A DNA stretch of 60,611 nucleotides from Cytobacillus gottheilii (GCF_900166665.1 NZ_LT800494.1:3245558-3306168); one strand, 5' to 3'. Positions 25,588 to 36,726 are shown, numbered from the stretch's first letter. Notes: generated by a model not told the origin, from the letters alone. Numbers and translations: made by a program.

Positions 25588-26460
25588 ATGACAAACGATA
25601 AGCTTAATATTCCTACAAGCGTACCAGCACAGCATCAAAACGAGCAGCCTGGTGTAGAAGATAAAATGAACCCAGAACCTATTTATGTTGATCCGAATTA
25701 CCGAGGTTCTGGAAAGCTGAAGGGAAAAGTTGCACTTATCACTGGAGGAGACAGCGGAATCGGTAAATCCGCTGCAATTTACTTTGCTAAAGAAGGTGCA
25801 GATGTAGCAATTGTCTATTTGGACGAGCATAAAGATGCTGAAGACGCAAAAACAGCAATTGAAGCGGAAGGACAGCAATGTCTCTTGATCTCTGGTGATA
25901 TTGGAAAAGAAGATTTTTGTAAGGAAGTAGTGAAAAAGACATTGGATCAGTTCTCAAAAATTGATGTGCTGGTCAACAATGCAGCAGAACAGCATCCACA
26001 AAAGAGTCTTTTGGATATTACGTCCGAACAGCTTGAAAAAACATTCAGAACCAATATTTTTTCATTTTTCTATTTAACAAAAGCTGTACTTCCGCACTTA
26101 AAAGAAGGAAGTTCTATTATCAACACAGCATCTGTTACAGCATATGCCGGCAATGAGCTTCTTATTGATTATTCATCCACAAAAGGAGCGATTGTATCGT
26201 TCACTCGTTCGTTATCTGCTTCACTGGCAGGACAGGGCATTCGCGTAAACGGAGTTGCACCAGGACCAATTTGGACACCTTTAATACCATCTACATTTGA
26301 TGAGAAAAATGTTTCGACATTTGGACAAGATACACCGCTTGGCCGTCCTGGACAGCCATTTGAACTCGCACCAAGCTATGTGTACTTAGCATCTGATGAC
26401 TCCACTTATGTAAGCGGGCAAATGATTCATGTAAATGGCGGGAAAGTGCTTAACGGATAA
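25588..26460 (+). CDS. Short-chain dehydrogenase/reductase
   Basis: A 290-residue SDR with an N-terminal extension of ~45 residues before the Rossmann motif TGGDSGIGK (near 54). The NNAAEQHP motif near 131, catalytic Ser in NTASVTAYAG near 180 and Tyr-x3-Lys in DYSSTKGA near 193-197 are all intact. The C-terminal VSGQMIHVNGG is typical. It resembles the general-stress SDRs of Bacillus (YhxD/YhdF/GSP39 type) in its N-terminal PGVEDKMNPEP. Substrate unknown. Strong RBS TTGGAGG. Confidence 0.88.
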   Translation: MTNDKLNIPTSVPAQHQNEQPGVEDKMNPEPIYVDPNYRGSGKLKGKVALITGGDSGIGKSAAIYFAKEGADVAIVYLDEHKDAEDAKTAIEAEGQQCLLISGDIGKEDFCKEVVKKTLDQFSKIDVLVNNAAEQHPQKSLLDITSEQLEKTFRTNIFSFFYLTKAVLPHLKEGSSIINTASVTAYAGNELLIDYSSTKGAIVSFTRSLSASLAGQGIRVNGVAPGPIWTPLIPSTFDEKNVSTFGQDTPLGRPGQPFELAPSYVYLASDDSTYVSGQMIHVNGGKVLNG

Positions 26461-26547
26461 AAGAAAAGCTAATTTGGAATTAAAAAAGATAAATTCTTTC
26501 TCTCAAAAAAACATTAATAAGCTGTTCATTGATATCTTCAAATAGAA

Positions 26548-26602
26548 ACCCGAACAATAAAGGATATTTCCATTGATTATCCTAATTGTTCGGGTCTTTG
26601 TT
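26548..26602. terminator. CCCGAACAAT-type hairpin terminator
   Basis: ACCCGAACAAT (26548-26558) pairs with ATTGTTCGGGT (26585-26595), and an inner GGATA/TATCC stem extends it. It lies between the converging SDR gene and lacI-type gene and sits directly beside palindrome copy 2, the same arrangement as at 20064 and 58510. Confidence 0.8.
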
Positions 26603-26638
26603 TTTTAATTTTTTGTATATGAATTATCAAAACGGGTG

Positions 26639-26767
26639 TAATGGAGCGGAGGACCCTCGACTCCGGCGGGAAATAGAGTAAAGGGTGAGACCCCGCAGGC
26701 TTGCCGAGGAGGCTCAGCTTACTCCCCGCGGAAAGCGAGGGACCGAAGCGCAATGGAACGGGCTTGT
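26639..26767 (+). repeat. GC-rich imperfect palindrome repeat, copy 2
   Basis: TAATGGAGCGGAGGACCCTC through CGCGGAAAGCGAGGGACC and GGAACGGGCTTGTTCTT. Close to the copies at 20145 and 58340. The flanking 26461-26547 and 26768-26805 hold nothing else recognisable. Confidence 0.85.
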
Positions 26768-26805
26768 TCTTATTAGTAACTGATTATATTATTCACCTGA
26801 ACCTT

Positions 26806-27831
26806 TTACGAGTTCGGACTTGCACAGGTTGACCTCTCAACAATCTGATGCGGTATAATAATTCTTTTTACAGGTTCTTTTGGGTTCTCAATTAATTGAA
26901 TAAGACTCCTTGATGCCTCAAAACCTAAATCGAAGATATTAATATCAACCGAAGTAAGCGGCGGCCGTGACATCTCTGCAACGATGACATTATTAAAGCT
27001 AATAATAGACATATCCTCGGGTACAGCGATCCCAATTTCGTTTAATGTATTTAATACACCTAATGCCATTAAGTCATCCGAGACAACTAAGGCAGTTGGC
27101 GGGCGTTCTAGAGAAAGCAAACCTCGTATCGCTTCCTGACCGCCTTCCCGCAAAAATTGTTCATGGACAATATATTCGTTAACAAGCGCAATACCTGCTT
27201 CTCTAATCGCCTTCTCATACCCTAGAAGACGTTCGACTGTAACAACCATATTTAAGCTTCCGCCTACAAAGGCAATTTGTTGATGGCCAAGCTCAATTAA
27301 ATATTGTGTCACATCTTTGGCTGCCCGGAAATTATCGTTATCTACATGAGTAATTTCCTCTACACTTTTAAATGGTTTACCTATAACGACAAAAGGAAAA
27401 TTCCGTTCACGCAAGTAAGACTGAATTTTATCCTCAACCTTGGAATATAAGAGCACGACTCCATCTACACGGCCGCCTTGGACCATCTGCATGACTCCGT
27501 CAAAAATCTCTTCATCTGTTTTGCCTGTTGTCATATGAAGGGCGTAATGCTTCACATGAGCACCCTCACTTAGTCCTCTTAATACGGTGGAGAAAAAAGG
27601 GTTTTGAAAAACAATATCTGCAGAGCTTGGCATTACAAGACCAATTGCCTGTGTTGACTGACTTGCCAGACTCCTGGCAATAAAATTAGGATGATATCCT
27701 AATTGCCTCATCGCCTCTTTCACTTTTTTCTTTGTTTTTTCACTGATGCGAGGGTTATTTGCAATTACTCTGGAAACGGTTGACGGTGCAACATTTGCGA
27801 GCTTTGCAACATCCTTAATCGTAACTGCCAT
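26806..27831 (-). CDS. LacI-family regulator of maltodextrin use
   Basis: A 341-residue LacI/GalR repressor: N-terminal HTH VTIKDVAKLANVAPSTVSRV with hinge FIARSLASQSTQAIG near residue 52, then a periplasmic-binding-protein-like sensor domain. The start is ATG 27831, 8 bases after AGGAGG. It is the last gene of the mdxE-F-G-amylase operon, so it probably represses that operon and the divergent neopullulanase gene, in the manner of MalR or MdxR (inference from position). Candidate LacI-type operators lie at 33129, 33235 and 33496. Confidence 0.9.
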   Translation of the reverse strand: MAVTIKDVAKLANVAPSTVSRVIANNPRISEKTKKKVKEAMRQLGYHPNFIARSLASQSTQAIGLVMPSSADIVFQNPFFSTVLRGLSEGAHVKHYALHMTTGKTDEEIFDGVMQMVQGGRVDGVVLLYSKVEDKIQSYLRERNFPFVVIGKPFKSVEEITHVDNDNFRAAKDVTQYLIELGHQQIAFVGGSLNMVVTVERLLGYEKAIREAGIALVNEYIVHEQFLREGGQEAIRGLLSLERPPTALVVSDDLMALGVLNTLNEIGIAVPEDMSIISFNNVIVAEMSRPPLTSVDINIFDLGFEASRSLIQLIENPKEPVKRIIIPHQIVERSTCASPNS

Positions 27832-27896
27832 GACCATCACCTCCTACTCGGTTTTGCCTTCATGATGAACAGTCAATCTTTTTTATTGATCCATCT

Positions 27897-29444
27897 TTAA
27901 TGATCTTTTGGGTTGTTGTTCTTTGATCGTTTTTTTACGACGAATAAAAAAGCAATAAAAGCAGCAATAATACCAATCATTAAAGCTATATGGGTGAAAT
28001 TAATACCTGTTTTCTCGGCAAGCACATAAACCTCAGTTTCCTCTCGGTCTGTAACAATCGTATAATTTCCATCGTCATCACTGCGGACAAGGTCGCCATT
28101 TAAAAGACCCCGAAGTTCCATACCTGGAGGAATATCCTCTCCTGTTAAGACAACAGTTTGAGTTTTAGATGTGTTATTTAATGCGACAATACTCGTTTCA
28201 TCTTCATATACTCTTTTATACAGGGCCATTCCCTGTTCTTCGTTCAGCAAGTCCATTGAACCTCTAGTTAAAGATGGCAGTTTATTGCGCACCTCTCCCA
28301 GTTTAGTTATATATTCGATTAACTCTTTATCAGTACGGAAGTCCATTTGCTTGCGGTTGTCTGGATCCTCTCCGCCATCTAAAGCAATTTCACTTCCATA
28401 ATACACAATAGGAATACCAGGGACGGTGTATAAATAGGATAGAGCCATTCTCCATCTCGGACCAGGATGCTGGTTTTTAAGGATAGCATCACGTGTAAAA
28501 CGGACAGTATCATGGTTGTCCATAAATGTTCCTAAAAGATCTGGCTGATCATAGATTTGTTCGTTATTTTCCCAAGTTTGAAATAGCCAGTGCAGTGATT
28601 GATCAGGCTCTGCAAACGCAGTTCTTAGATGATCGTTTAAGGGGTAATCCACAAATCCATCGATCCCTGTTTCCGCATATTCTGCAATATAGGCTGGATC
28701 TTCATCCCATACTTCTCCAAGCAAATAAAAATTATCTTTGACACTTTTCACTTCTTTGGAAAATTCCGTCCAAAACGATTTCGGGACATGTTTTACGGTA
28801 TCTAAGCGGTATCCATCGATATCTGTTTCGGTAATCCACCATTTTGCTGCATCAATTAAGTAATCACGTACTTCAGGATTTTCTTGATTTAAGTCTGGCA
28901 AGCCGTAAATCCAGCCATTTTCAAGTTCTTCTTGATCTGTCCAGTTTGTTATTTCCTGCTCTTCATGGAACCAGTCTGCTTTCTCTGGATCAGAAACAAA
29001 TTCATGCTCTGTTCCAGTATGATTCACAACAAAGTCGAGAATCACTTTCAGATCACGCTTATGTGCCTCTTGGACAAGCTCTTTAAACTCTTCAAGCGTA
29101 CCAAAATGTTCTTCCGTATTATAGAAATCATTAATCCAATATCCGTGATATCCCATATCCTGATTATCAAAAACAGGAGTCAGCCAAATAGCTGTGAATC
29201 CCATCTCCTGAATATAATCGAGTTCATCAATCACACCTTGAAAATCTCCGCCATGATAGGCTTTTGGATCTTCGACATCCACTTTAAAGTCATTCGAGTT
29301 ATCTCCATTGCTAAAGCGATCAATCATTAAAAAATAAATTGTTTCATCTTGCCAGCTACGCTCTTCTTTTTCAACTGCTCCTACCGGTAGGGCGCAAAAA
29401 AGAAGAAACGGGATTAAGATGAGAGTCCATACTCTGAATTTCAT
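27897..29444 (-). CDS. Membrane-anchored alpha-amylase (GH13)
   Basis: Extracellular starch or maltodextrin hydrolase of 515 residues. An N-terminal signal peptide (MKFRVWTLILIPFLLFCALP) is followed by a GH13 barrel with FVVNHTG near residue 135, nucleophile Asp in GYRLDTVKH near 207, acid Glu in LLGEVWDED near 238 and FMDNHDTVRF near 306. It ends with a transmembrane segment (ALMIGIIAAFIAFLFVV) and KKRSK, which would hold it on the outer face of the membrane. ATG 29444 has GGAGGAG upstream. Its products would feed MdxEFG directly. Confidence 0.93.
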   Translation of the reverse strand: MKFRVWTLILIPFLLFCALPVGAVEKEERSWQDETIYFLMIDRFSNGDNSNDFKVDVEDPKAYHGGDFQGVIDELDYIQEMGFTAIWLTPVFDNQDMGYHGYWINDFYNTEEHFGTLEEFKELVQEAHKRDLKVILDFVVNHTGTEHEFVSDPEKADWFHEEQEITNWTDQEELENGWIYGLPDLNQENPEVRDYLIDAAKWWITETDIDGYRLDTVKHVPKSFWTEFSKEVKSVKDNFYLLGEVWDEDPAYIAEYAETGIDGFVDYPLNDHLRTAFAEPDQSLHWLFQTWENNEQIYDQPDLLGTFMDNHDTVRFTRDAILKNQHPGPRWRMALSYLYTVPGIPIVYYGSEIALDGGEDPDNRKQMDFRTDKELIEYITKLGEVRNKLPSLTRGSMDLLNEEQGMALYKRVYEDETSIVALNNTSKTQTVVLTGEDIPPGMELRGLLNGDLVRSDDDGNYTIVTDREETEVYVLAEKTGINFTHIALMIGIIAAFIAFLFVVKKRSKNNNPKDH

Positions 29445-29504
29445 CGCCGCTCCTCCTTCAGTTTCAAGCAAAGTATTGCTTGTAAATTGTTCAGCCCTTT
29501 AAGA

Positions 29505-30347
29505 TTAGCCTTTTGTTCCCCCAGCCGTCAAACCAGATACAAAATATTTTTGGAAAAACAAGAAAAGAATTGCGATTGGGATCGCGATCAGCACAGAACC
29601 GGCTGCAAATTTTGTAAATTCATTCCCAAACTGTTTTGCTACCATCTCATATAACCCAACTGCCATCGTGAATTTTTCATCTGTTCTAAGAATAATTCTC
29701 GCCAGAATGAAATCACCAAATGGTGCAATGAACGAGAATAATGCCACAACTGCCACAATTGGTTTTGCAAGCGGCATAATGATCTGGAAAAAGACTCTAA
29801 AGTGACTTGCTCCATCCATACGTGCTGATTCATCAAGCTCTTTCGGAATCGTATCCAAATATCCTTTCATCAGCCAAGTGTTCATCGGGATTTGACCGCC
29901 AACATATACAAGAATTAAGCCAAGATGTGTATCGATTAAACCTGTTCTTGTTGCAAGAACAAAAATGGCAATCAGCGCTGCAAAGTTAGGAATCATCTGC
30001 AGAATTAAAAACGTAAGCAAACCATTTTTTCTGCCGACAAAACGGTATCTTGAAAAAGAGTAAGCTGTCAATGAAACAGTAATGACGGTTAAAATCATGG
30101 TCATAACACTAATTTTCAGAGAGTTAAGATACCATTTCACATAATTCGATTCTTCCATATCAAACAAAAATCGATAGTGATCTAGAGTTGGATTTTCCGG
30201 AAACATTTTACTTCCTGATAAACTCTGCCCCGGATTAAAAGATGAACCAATGACCCAAAGAAGCGGGTAAATAACAATTAATACAACAAACGCAATAATT
30301 AAATAGGATACAGTTAAGCGGACGATTTTATTTTTTTTCATATTCAT
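29505..30347 (-). CDS. mdxG: Maltodextrin ABC transporter permease (MalG/MdxG type)
   Basis: A 280-residue inner-membrane permease with six predicted transmembrane helices and the EAA loop motif ELDESARMDGASHFRVFFQI near residue 171-190, the contact for the ATPase. The C-terminal FVSGLTAGGTKG is typical of MalG-type proteins. It starts 2 bp after the mdxF stop. The ATP-binding subunit (MsmX or MalK type) is not in the window and probably is a shared ATPase encoded elsewhere, as in B. subtilis. Confidence 0.94.
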   Translation of the reverse strand: MNMKKNKIVRLTVSYLIIAFVVLIVIYPLLWVIGSSFNPGQSLSGSKMFPENPTLDHYRFLFDMEESNYVKWYLNSLKISVMTMILTVITVSLTAYSFSRYRFVGRKNGLLTFLILQMIPNFAALIAIFVLATRTGLIDTHLGLILVYVGGQIPMNTWLMKGYLDTIPKELDESARMDGASHFRVFFQIIMPLAKPIVAVVALFSFIAPFGDFILARIILRTDEKFTMAVGLYEMVAKQFGNEFTKFAAGSVLIAIPIAILFLFFQKYFVSGLTAGGTKG

Positions 30348-30349
30348 AG

Positions 30350-31633
30350 CTACATCATATCCTCTTCTTTAAATGATTTTGTTCGTTTAAATTGCCATAA
30401 GGCGATACTTATAACAATTAAAGATAGAATCATCGTAATAGCTGCTGCTTTCCCATATTGAGCAGATGTCATGGTCAATTTATAGATCCATGAAATTAAA
30501 ATATCCGATCCCCCGGCATTTTGCCCTGGAAGTGCAGGTCCTCCGCCATTAAAGAGGAAGATAACATTAAAGTTGTTAAAGTTAAACGTGTACTGTGTAA
30601 TAATGATTGGTGCTGTTGCAAATAACACAAGCGGCAAGGTAATCTTTCTGAACTTCTGCAGCATGGATGCTCCATCTACAGTTGCTGCCTCGTAGAGCTC
30701 ATCTGGTATAGACTGAAGAACACCCGTTGTCATGGCAAAAATGAATGGGAATCCAAGCCAGGACTGAATGAAAATAAGGGCAAGCCTCGTCCAGCCTTCC
30801 TCTGTCATCCAAGGGATTGCTCCAATGCCAATTGCATCAAGCAGGGTACGGTTAATCACACCAAATGATTCGTTGAACATACCTGAGAATATTAGGATCG
30901 AAATAAAGGATGGTACTGCCCATGGTAAAATTAATACCGTTCTAATAATGGCTTTCCCTTTTAAATCCTTTTGATTGACTAGGATTGCCAGGAAGATACC
31001 AAGTGCAACCTGCAATGTGGTTGCTCCAAAAGTCCATACAACCGTCCAGCCTAATACACCAATGAATGTTTCTCTCCAAAGGTCCAGCTTAAAAATATCA
31101 ATAAAGTTTTGAATACCGATCCAATCAACAAGCTTAGCCGGCGGTGAATGATATAAATCATAATTTGTAAAGGAAAGTAAGATAACAAAAAGAATTGGGA
31201 AAATGACAACAAAGATTAAAAGGAAAAATCCCGGAGATATCATTAAATACGGAAAGCCGCTATCAAGTAAATTATGATACTGTTCCTTTACACTATTTAA
31301 CTTTCTGCCTTCATCTCGTTTTCTTCCATTACTTAAGGCATCATAAATATTAAATGCGTAAATAATCAGACCTAAAGCTGTTACAATGAGGGCAATAATT
31401 CCATCAATCAATAAGAATATGGAATGATCGAGATTAGCAATTTCTCCTAGTGTTAGCAGCCCCCAAAACCCCCACGATAATGTATCAGTAAAGGCAATAA
31501 AGAAGGAAGCCGTTAGAATGAGAAAGATGATTCCCTTTAAGTATTGTTTATTATAAAACTGCCCTATGCCAGGTAAAATCGACAGCAGCGCAGCATTTCT
31601 GCCATGGTTAGTTTTTATAGTATGTTCGTTCAT
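30350..31633 (-). CDS. mdxF: Maltodextrin ABC transporter permease (MalF/MdxF type)
   Basis: A 427-residue permease. The N-terminal ~130 residues contain extra hydrophobic segments (about 10-35 and 70-95), then the six-helix core from about residue 130 with the EAA motif ELYEAATVDGASMLQKFRKI near 311-330. RBS GAGGAGGGATG. Two stem-loops lie between the upstream mdxE and this gene and probably set the ratio of binding protein to permease. Confidence 0.94.
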   Translation of the reverse strand: MNEHTIKTNHGRNAALLSILPGIGQFYNKQYLKGIIFLILTASFFIAFTDTLSWGFWGLLTLGEIANLDHSIFLLIDGIIALIVTALGLIIYAFNIYDALSNGRKRDEGRKLNSVKEQYHNLLDSGFPYLMISPGFFLLIFVVIFPILFVILLSFTNYDLYHSPPAKLVDWIGIQNFIDIFKLDLWRETFIGVLGWTVVWTFGATTLQVALGIFLAILVNQKDLKGKAIIRTVLILPWAVPSFISILIFSGMFNESFGVINRTLLDAIGIGAIPWMTEEGWTRLALIFIQSWLGFPFIFAMTTGVLQSIPDELYEAATVDGASMLQKFRKITLPLVLFATAPIIITQYTFNFNNFNVIFLFNGGGPALPGQNAGGSDILISWIYKLTMTSAQYGKAAAITMILSLIVISIALWQFKRTKSFKEEDMM

Positions 31634-31683
31634 TGGTACATCCCTCCTCCTCTATGAAAGAGAAAGTTTATTATAATTCAAAA

Positions 31684-31761
31684 GCGGCAAAGGCTTTGCC
31701 GCATTATGGATCGTCTTCATTAATCTAAGCATAGGGCAATACTCTGTTTAAGAGTATTGCC
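31684..31761 (-). other. Two intercistronic hairpins between mdxE and mdxF
   Basis: GGCAATACTCT (31735-31745) and AGAGTATTGCC (31751-31761) form a perfect 11-bp stem with a 5-base loop, 33 bp after the mdxE stop. A second GCGGCAAA/TTTGCCGC stem (31684-31702) has a short TTTT on the minus strand. They could stabilise mdxE mRNA or end part of the transcription before the permease genes. Confidence 0.7.
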
Positions 31762-31793
31762 ACTATTTAATGGGTTCTTTATTCTATTATTAT

Positions 31794-33086
31794 TTAGTTG
31801 CCTGGATGGTTTGTTTCAATATTTGTTTTAATTGTTTCAACAGCTTCATCTAAAGCCGCTTTTGGATCAGATTTTCCTGTAGCAATTGTCTGCAGTGCAG
31901 ATGCCATTGGTGACCAAACTTCACTCATTTCAGGAATATTTGGCATTGGAATCGCATATTGAGATTGTTCTGCTACAGCTTTTGCAGCCTCATTTTCTGC
32001 AATAATCGGATCATCGATTAGTGATTTCACCGGTGGAATTTCTTGTGTTAATTCAAAGCGAGTTTTTGCATTTTCTTCATTTGTAATATGCTCAATGAAT
32101 TTTGTTGCCCAATAAGGGTTTTTCGTAAATTGTGTTACATGCCAGCCTTTAACACCCATAAATGTTTTTACTGGCTCTCCATTTGGAAGCTTAGGCATTG
32201 GAGCAACTCCAACATCAATTCCAGCATCCTTCATACCTTGAAGTGCCCAAGGACCATTCATGACAGACGCAGCATTACCTTCGTTAAATAATCCGTCTCT
32301 AGCCGCTCCACCTGTTTCACCAATGATTCCGCTTGGGAATAATCCGTCAGCATACCATTTTTGAATGAACTCAGCGCCAGCAATTGCGCCTTCATTATTT
32401 AAACCAATGTCATTACGGTCTAATGCACCATCATTGTCTTTAAATACATAACCGCCCATACCGGCAATATAGCCATGAGCCATATAAAAATCATCTAATA
32501 CTGCAATAAAACCGTATTGATCACCGCTCGTAAGCTCTTTTGCCTGCTCGTATAACTCATCCATTGTTTCTGGAGCTTGATCCATCAATGCTTTATTATA
32601 GATAAATACTGGTGTTTCAGTTGACTTTGGAAGTCCATATAATTTACCGTCAAACATTTGAGCGGAAATAGATGACTCACTGAAAGTATCTAAAACTGCA
32701 TCATCTACTTGGATTTCCTGCAATAGACCTTCTGTTACCACTTGACCGATTTGATCATGAGGAAGTGTAACAACGTCTGGTGCATTCCCAGCCGGACCAT
32801 CTAATCTTAATTGATCACGAATTTTATCTGCCATATTTAATTCTTGGTATTCTACTTCAATTCCATATTCCTTTTCAAATGACTCAATTGCAGGCTCTAA
32901 TGCAATGCCTTTATCTACATCTTCCCAGACAACAAGCTTTTCTGGTTTTGGCTCTTCGCCTTGATTTTCTGTATTATTATTTTCGCCTTCTGTACTTTGC
33001 TCTCTTGCTTCTCGATCTGGACCACATGCTGCAAGCAAACCTAATAGTAAAACCAGCATCATAAAAATAGATAATGATTTTTTCAT
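31794..33086 (-). CDS. mdxE: Maltodextrin-binding lipoprotein
   Basis: A 430-residue extracellular solute-binding protein. Lipoprotein signal peptide with lipobox LAAC near residue 18-21, an acidic, Asn-rich linker (to about 50), then the MalE-type fold (LVVWEDVDKG near 52, YGLPKSTETPVFIYNKALMD near 145-165, ASVMNGPWALQGM near 262). It binds maltodextrins made by the cell-surface amylase and hands them to MdxFG. First gene of its operon; strong RBS AGGAGGGGG. Confidence 0.94.
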   Translation of the reverse strand: MKKSLSIFMMLVLLLGLLAACGPDREAREQSTEGENNNTENQGEEPKPEKLVVWEDVDKGIALEPAIESFEKEYGIEVEYQELNMADKIRDQLRLDGPAGNAPDVVTLPHDQIGQVVTEGLLQEIQVDDAVLDTFSESSISAQMFDGKLYGLPKSTETPVFIYNKALMDQAPETMDELYEQAKELTSGDQYGFIAVLDDFYMAHGYIAGMGGYVFKDNDGALDRNDIGLNNEGAIAGAEFIQKWYADGLFPSGIIGETGGAARDGLFNEGNAASVMNGPWALQGMKDAGIDVGVAPMPKLPNGEPVKTFMGVKGWHVTQFTKNPYWATKFIEHITNEENAKTRFELTQEIPPVKSLIDDPIIAENEAAKAVAEQSQYAIPMPNIPEMSEVWSPMASALQTIATGKSDPKAALDEAVETIKTNIETNHPGN

Positions 33087-33128
33087 GGTATTGCCCCCTC
33101 CTAATAGTTATGTTTCTACTGTCCATTG

Positions 33129-33142
33129 TACAACCGTTTGCA
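33129..33142. promoter_or_regulatory. LacI-type operator near the mdxE transcription start
   Basis: TACAACCGTTTGCA is a near-perfect dyad with the central CG of LacI-family operators. It lies 43 bp before the mdxE ATG, just downstream of the predicted start of transcription, where a bound repressor would block RNA polymerase. Confidence 0.6.
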
Positions 33143-33148
33143 CAAAAA

Positions 33149-33162
33149 TGTAAGCGTTATTA
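33149..33162. promoter_or_regulatory. CcpA cre-like site over the mdxE -10 box
   Basis: TGTAAGCGTTATTA matches 13 of 14 positions of the cre pattern TGWNANCGNTNWCA and overlaps the mdxE -10 box, the expected position for glucose repression. Confidence 0.6.
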
Positions 33163-33187
33163 TAGTATTTATAAAAAATATTGCCTA
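33159..33187 (-). promoter_or_regulatory. mdxE operon promoter
   Basis: On the minus strand, -35 TAGGCA (33182-33187), 17-bp spacer and -10 TATAAT (33159-33164). Transcription would begin near 33152, about 65 bp upstream of the mdxE ATG. Confidence 0.6.
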
Positions 33188-33234
33188 CGTTTTTATCCAT
33201 TCACTTTTCACTTTCGCATCTGTTTACTTCTCAG

Positions 33235-33248
33235 TGAAAACGATTGCA
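33235..33248. promoter_or_regulatory. Upstream LacI/CcpA-type operator in the divergent region
   Basis: TGAAAACGATTGCA fits both the LacI-family dyad and the cre pattern with one mismatch. It lies between the two divergent promoters and could be an auxiliary site for looping (inference). Confidence 0.5.
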
Positions 33249-33490
33249 CAACTTCAATCTTTATTATACAGGCTTTTTTCATTTTGACAATATTTTTTTA
33301 TCTTCTTCGCAAAATATGCCGAGAAAATAAGATTTTCACTGTAAATGTTTTAACATATTACTCCTCCACTATTGCATATTATCAGTGATTACATGCCATG
33401 CTATATATTTTAAAGAAAGTGATCCTGATCTTTTGAGCTTACCTAATTGAGATCTATAAAAATTGCTGATGAATCTTTCTGAAAATATGT

Positions 33491-33509
33491 TATAATGCAA
33501 CCGATTGCA
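33491..33509 (+). promoter_or_regulatory. Neopullulanase promoter -10 box overlapped by a LacI-type operator
   Basis: -10 TATAAT (33491-33496) is directly followed by TGCAACCGATTGCA (33496-33509), whose TGCAA/TTGCA arms are perfect. No good -35 is visible at the right distance. A repressor bound here would cover the transcription start. Confidence 0.6.
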
Positions 33510-33530
33510 CTAAAAAGGAGTGACACTTAG

Positions 33531-35309
<1,779 letters not shown>

Positions 35310-35349
35310 AATTGGAATTTAGTTTAAGTCAACAGTCAGGAGAAATTGA

Positions 35350-36702
35350 ATGAGTCAAAACCAGAAAAAACTCACCTTATTTGCGTTAACATGGCCAATC
35401 TTTATTGAAGTCCTTTTGCATATGCTAATGGGGAATGCAGATACATTAATGCTGTCTCAGTATTCGGATGATTCTGTTGCCGCAGTTGGTGTGGCCAATC
35501 AAATACTATCATTGGTTATTGTCATGTTTGGATTTATTGCTACAGGGACTGCCATTTTAATTGCCCAGAACATCGGAGCTAATCGCCTGCAGACTGCTGG
35601 AGAAATATCTGTTGTCTCGCTTGCAGCCAATCTTGGTTTTGGAATCCTTTTAAGTATTTTACTTTATTTTACAGGAAAACCCTTGCTGCTTTTAATGGAT
35701 TTGCCAAGCGAGCTGTTAGATGAAGCATATATCTACTTAATAATTGTGGGCGGATTTTCCTTTGTGCAAGCCGTTATTATGACAATCGGTGCGACTGTCA
35801 GAAGCTACGGTTTTACAAGGGATATTATGTACATTACGATCGGGATGAACATTCTTAATGTGGTCGGGAACTACTTTTTTATTTTCGGTCCTTTCGGTTT
35901 TCCGGTATTGGGGGTTGAAGGAGTTGCGATTTCAACAGCCATCAGCAGATTTATCGGTCTTATTGTTTCTATAATGGTTCTGATTAAAAGAACGAATGGC
36001 GCACTCCCTTTTACCAAACTATTTAAGCTCCCAAAAGAGCATATACGCAATCTGTTAAAAATCGGCATTCCTTCAGCTGGTGAGCAGCTATCCTACAATG
36101 CATCACAAATGGTGATTACGATTTTTATTGCTGCAATCGGAACAGAGGCATTAACTGCACGAGTATATACACAAAATATAATGATGTTCATTTTTCTCTT
36201 TAGCGTAGCAATTAGCCAAGGTACACAAATCTTAATTGGCCATATGATTGGTGCAGGCAAATTTGAAGAGGCTTATAAGAGGTGTATGCAAAGCTTGCGT
36301 TTAGCCATTGGAATCTCTTTAGGTACAGCTATTTTGTTCTCCATCTTTTCCGAAAATCTGCTTGGTATTTTCACTTCTAACCCAGAGATCATTGAAACTG
36401 GTGCATTTCTGATCCTGCTAACGATTATCTTAGAGCCTGGCCGCTCATTTAATCTCGTCGTTATTAACTCTTTACGTGCTGCTGGTGATGTGAAATTCCC
36501 TGTTTATATCGGAATCTTATCCATGTGGGGCGTAAGTGTGACCCTTTCCTATCTGCTCGGAATCCATTTTGGACTTGGGCTGACTGGAATATGGATTGCC
36601 TTTATCGCAGACGAATGGCTGCGTGGAATTCTCATGCTTTTCCGCTGGAAATCAGGTATCTGGAGAAACAAAGGCTTTGTTACAGCAAAACAGGGCGCAT
36701 AG
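35350..36702 (+). CDS. yisQ: MATE family efflux transporter
   Basis: A 450-residue multidrug and toxin extrusion protein with about 12 transmembrane helices in two MatE halves. It starts 41 bp after the neopullulanase stop with RBS CAGGAG and no terminator between, so the two may be co-transcribed. In B. subtilis yisQ lies in the same neighbourhood as asnO, which supports orthology. Substrate and coupling ion (Na+ or H+) cannot be read from sequence. Confidence 0.9.
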   Translation: MSQNQKKLTLFALTWPIFIEVLLHMLMGNADTLMLSQYSDDSVAAVGVANQILSLVIVMFGFIATGTAILIAQNIGANRLQTAGEISVVSLAANLGFGILLSILLYFTGKPLLLLMDLPSELLDEAYIYLIIVGGFSFVQAVIMTIGATVRSYGFTRDIMYITIGMNILNVVGNYFFIFGPFGFPVLGVEGVAISTAISRFIGLIVSIMVLIKRTNGALPFTKLFKLPKEHIRNLLKIGIPSAGEQLSYNASQMVITIFIAAIGTEALTARVYTQNIMMFIFLFSVAISQGTQILIGHMIGAGKFEEAYKRCMQSLRLAIGISLGTAILFSIFSENLLGIFTSNPEIIETGAFLILLTIILEPGRSFNLVVINSLRAAGDVKFPVYIGILSMWGVSVTLSYLLGIHFGLGLTGIWIAFIADEWLRGILMLFRWKSGIWRNKGFVTAKQGA

Positions 36703-36726
36703 ATTGATTTTTTATTCAAGATAGAA

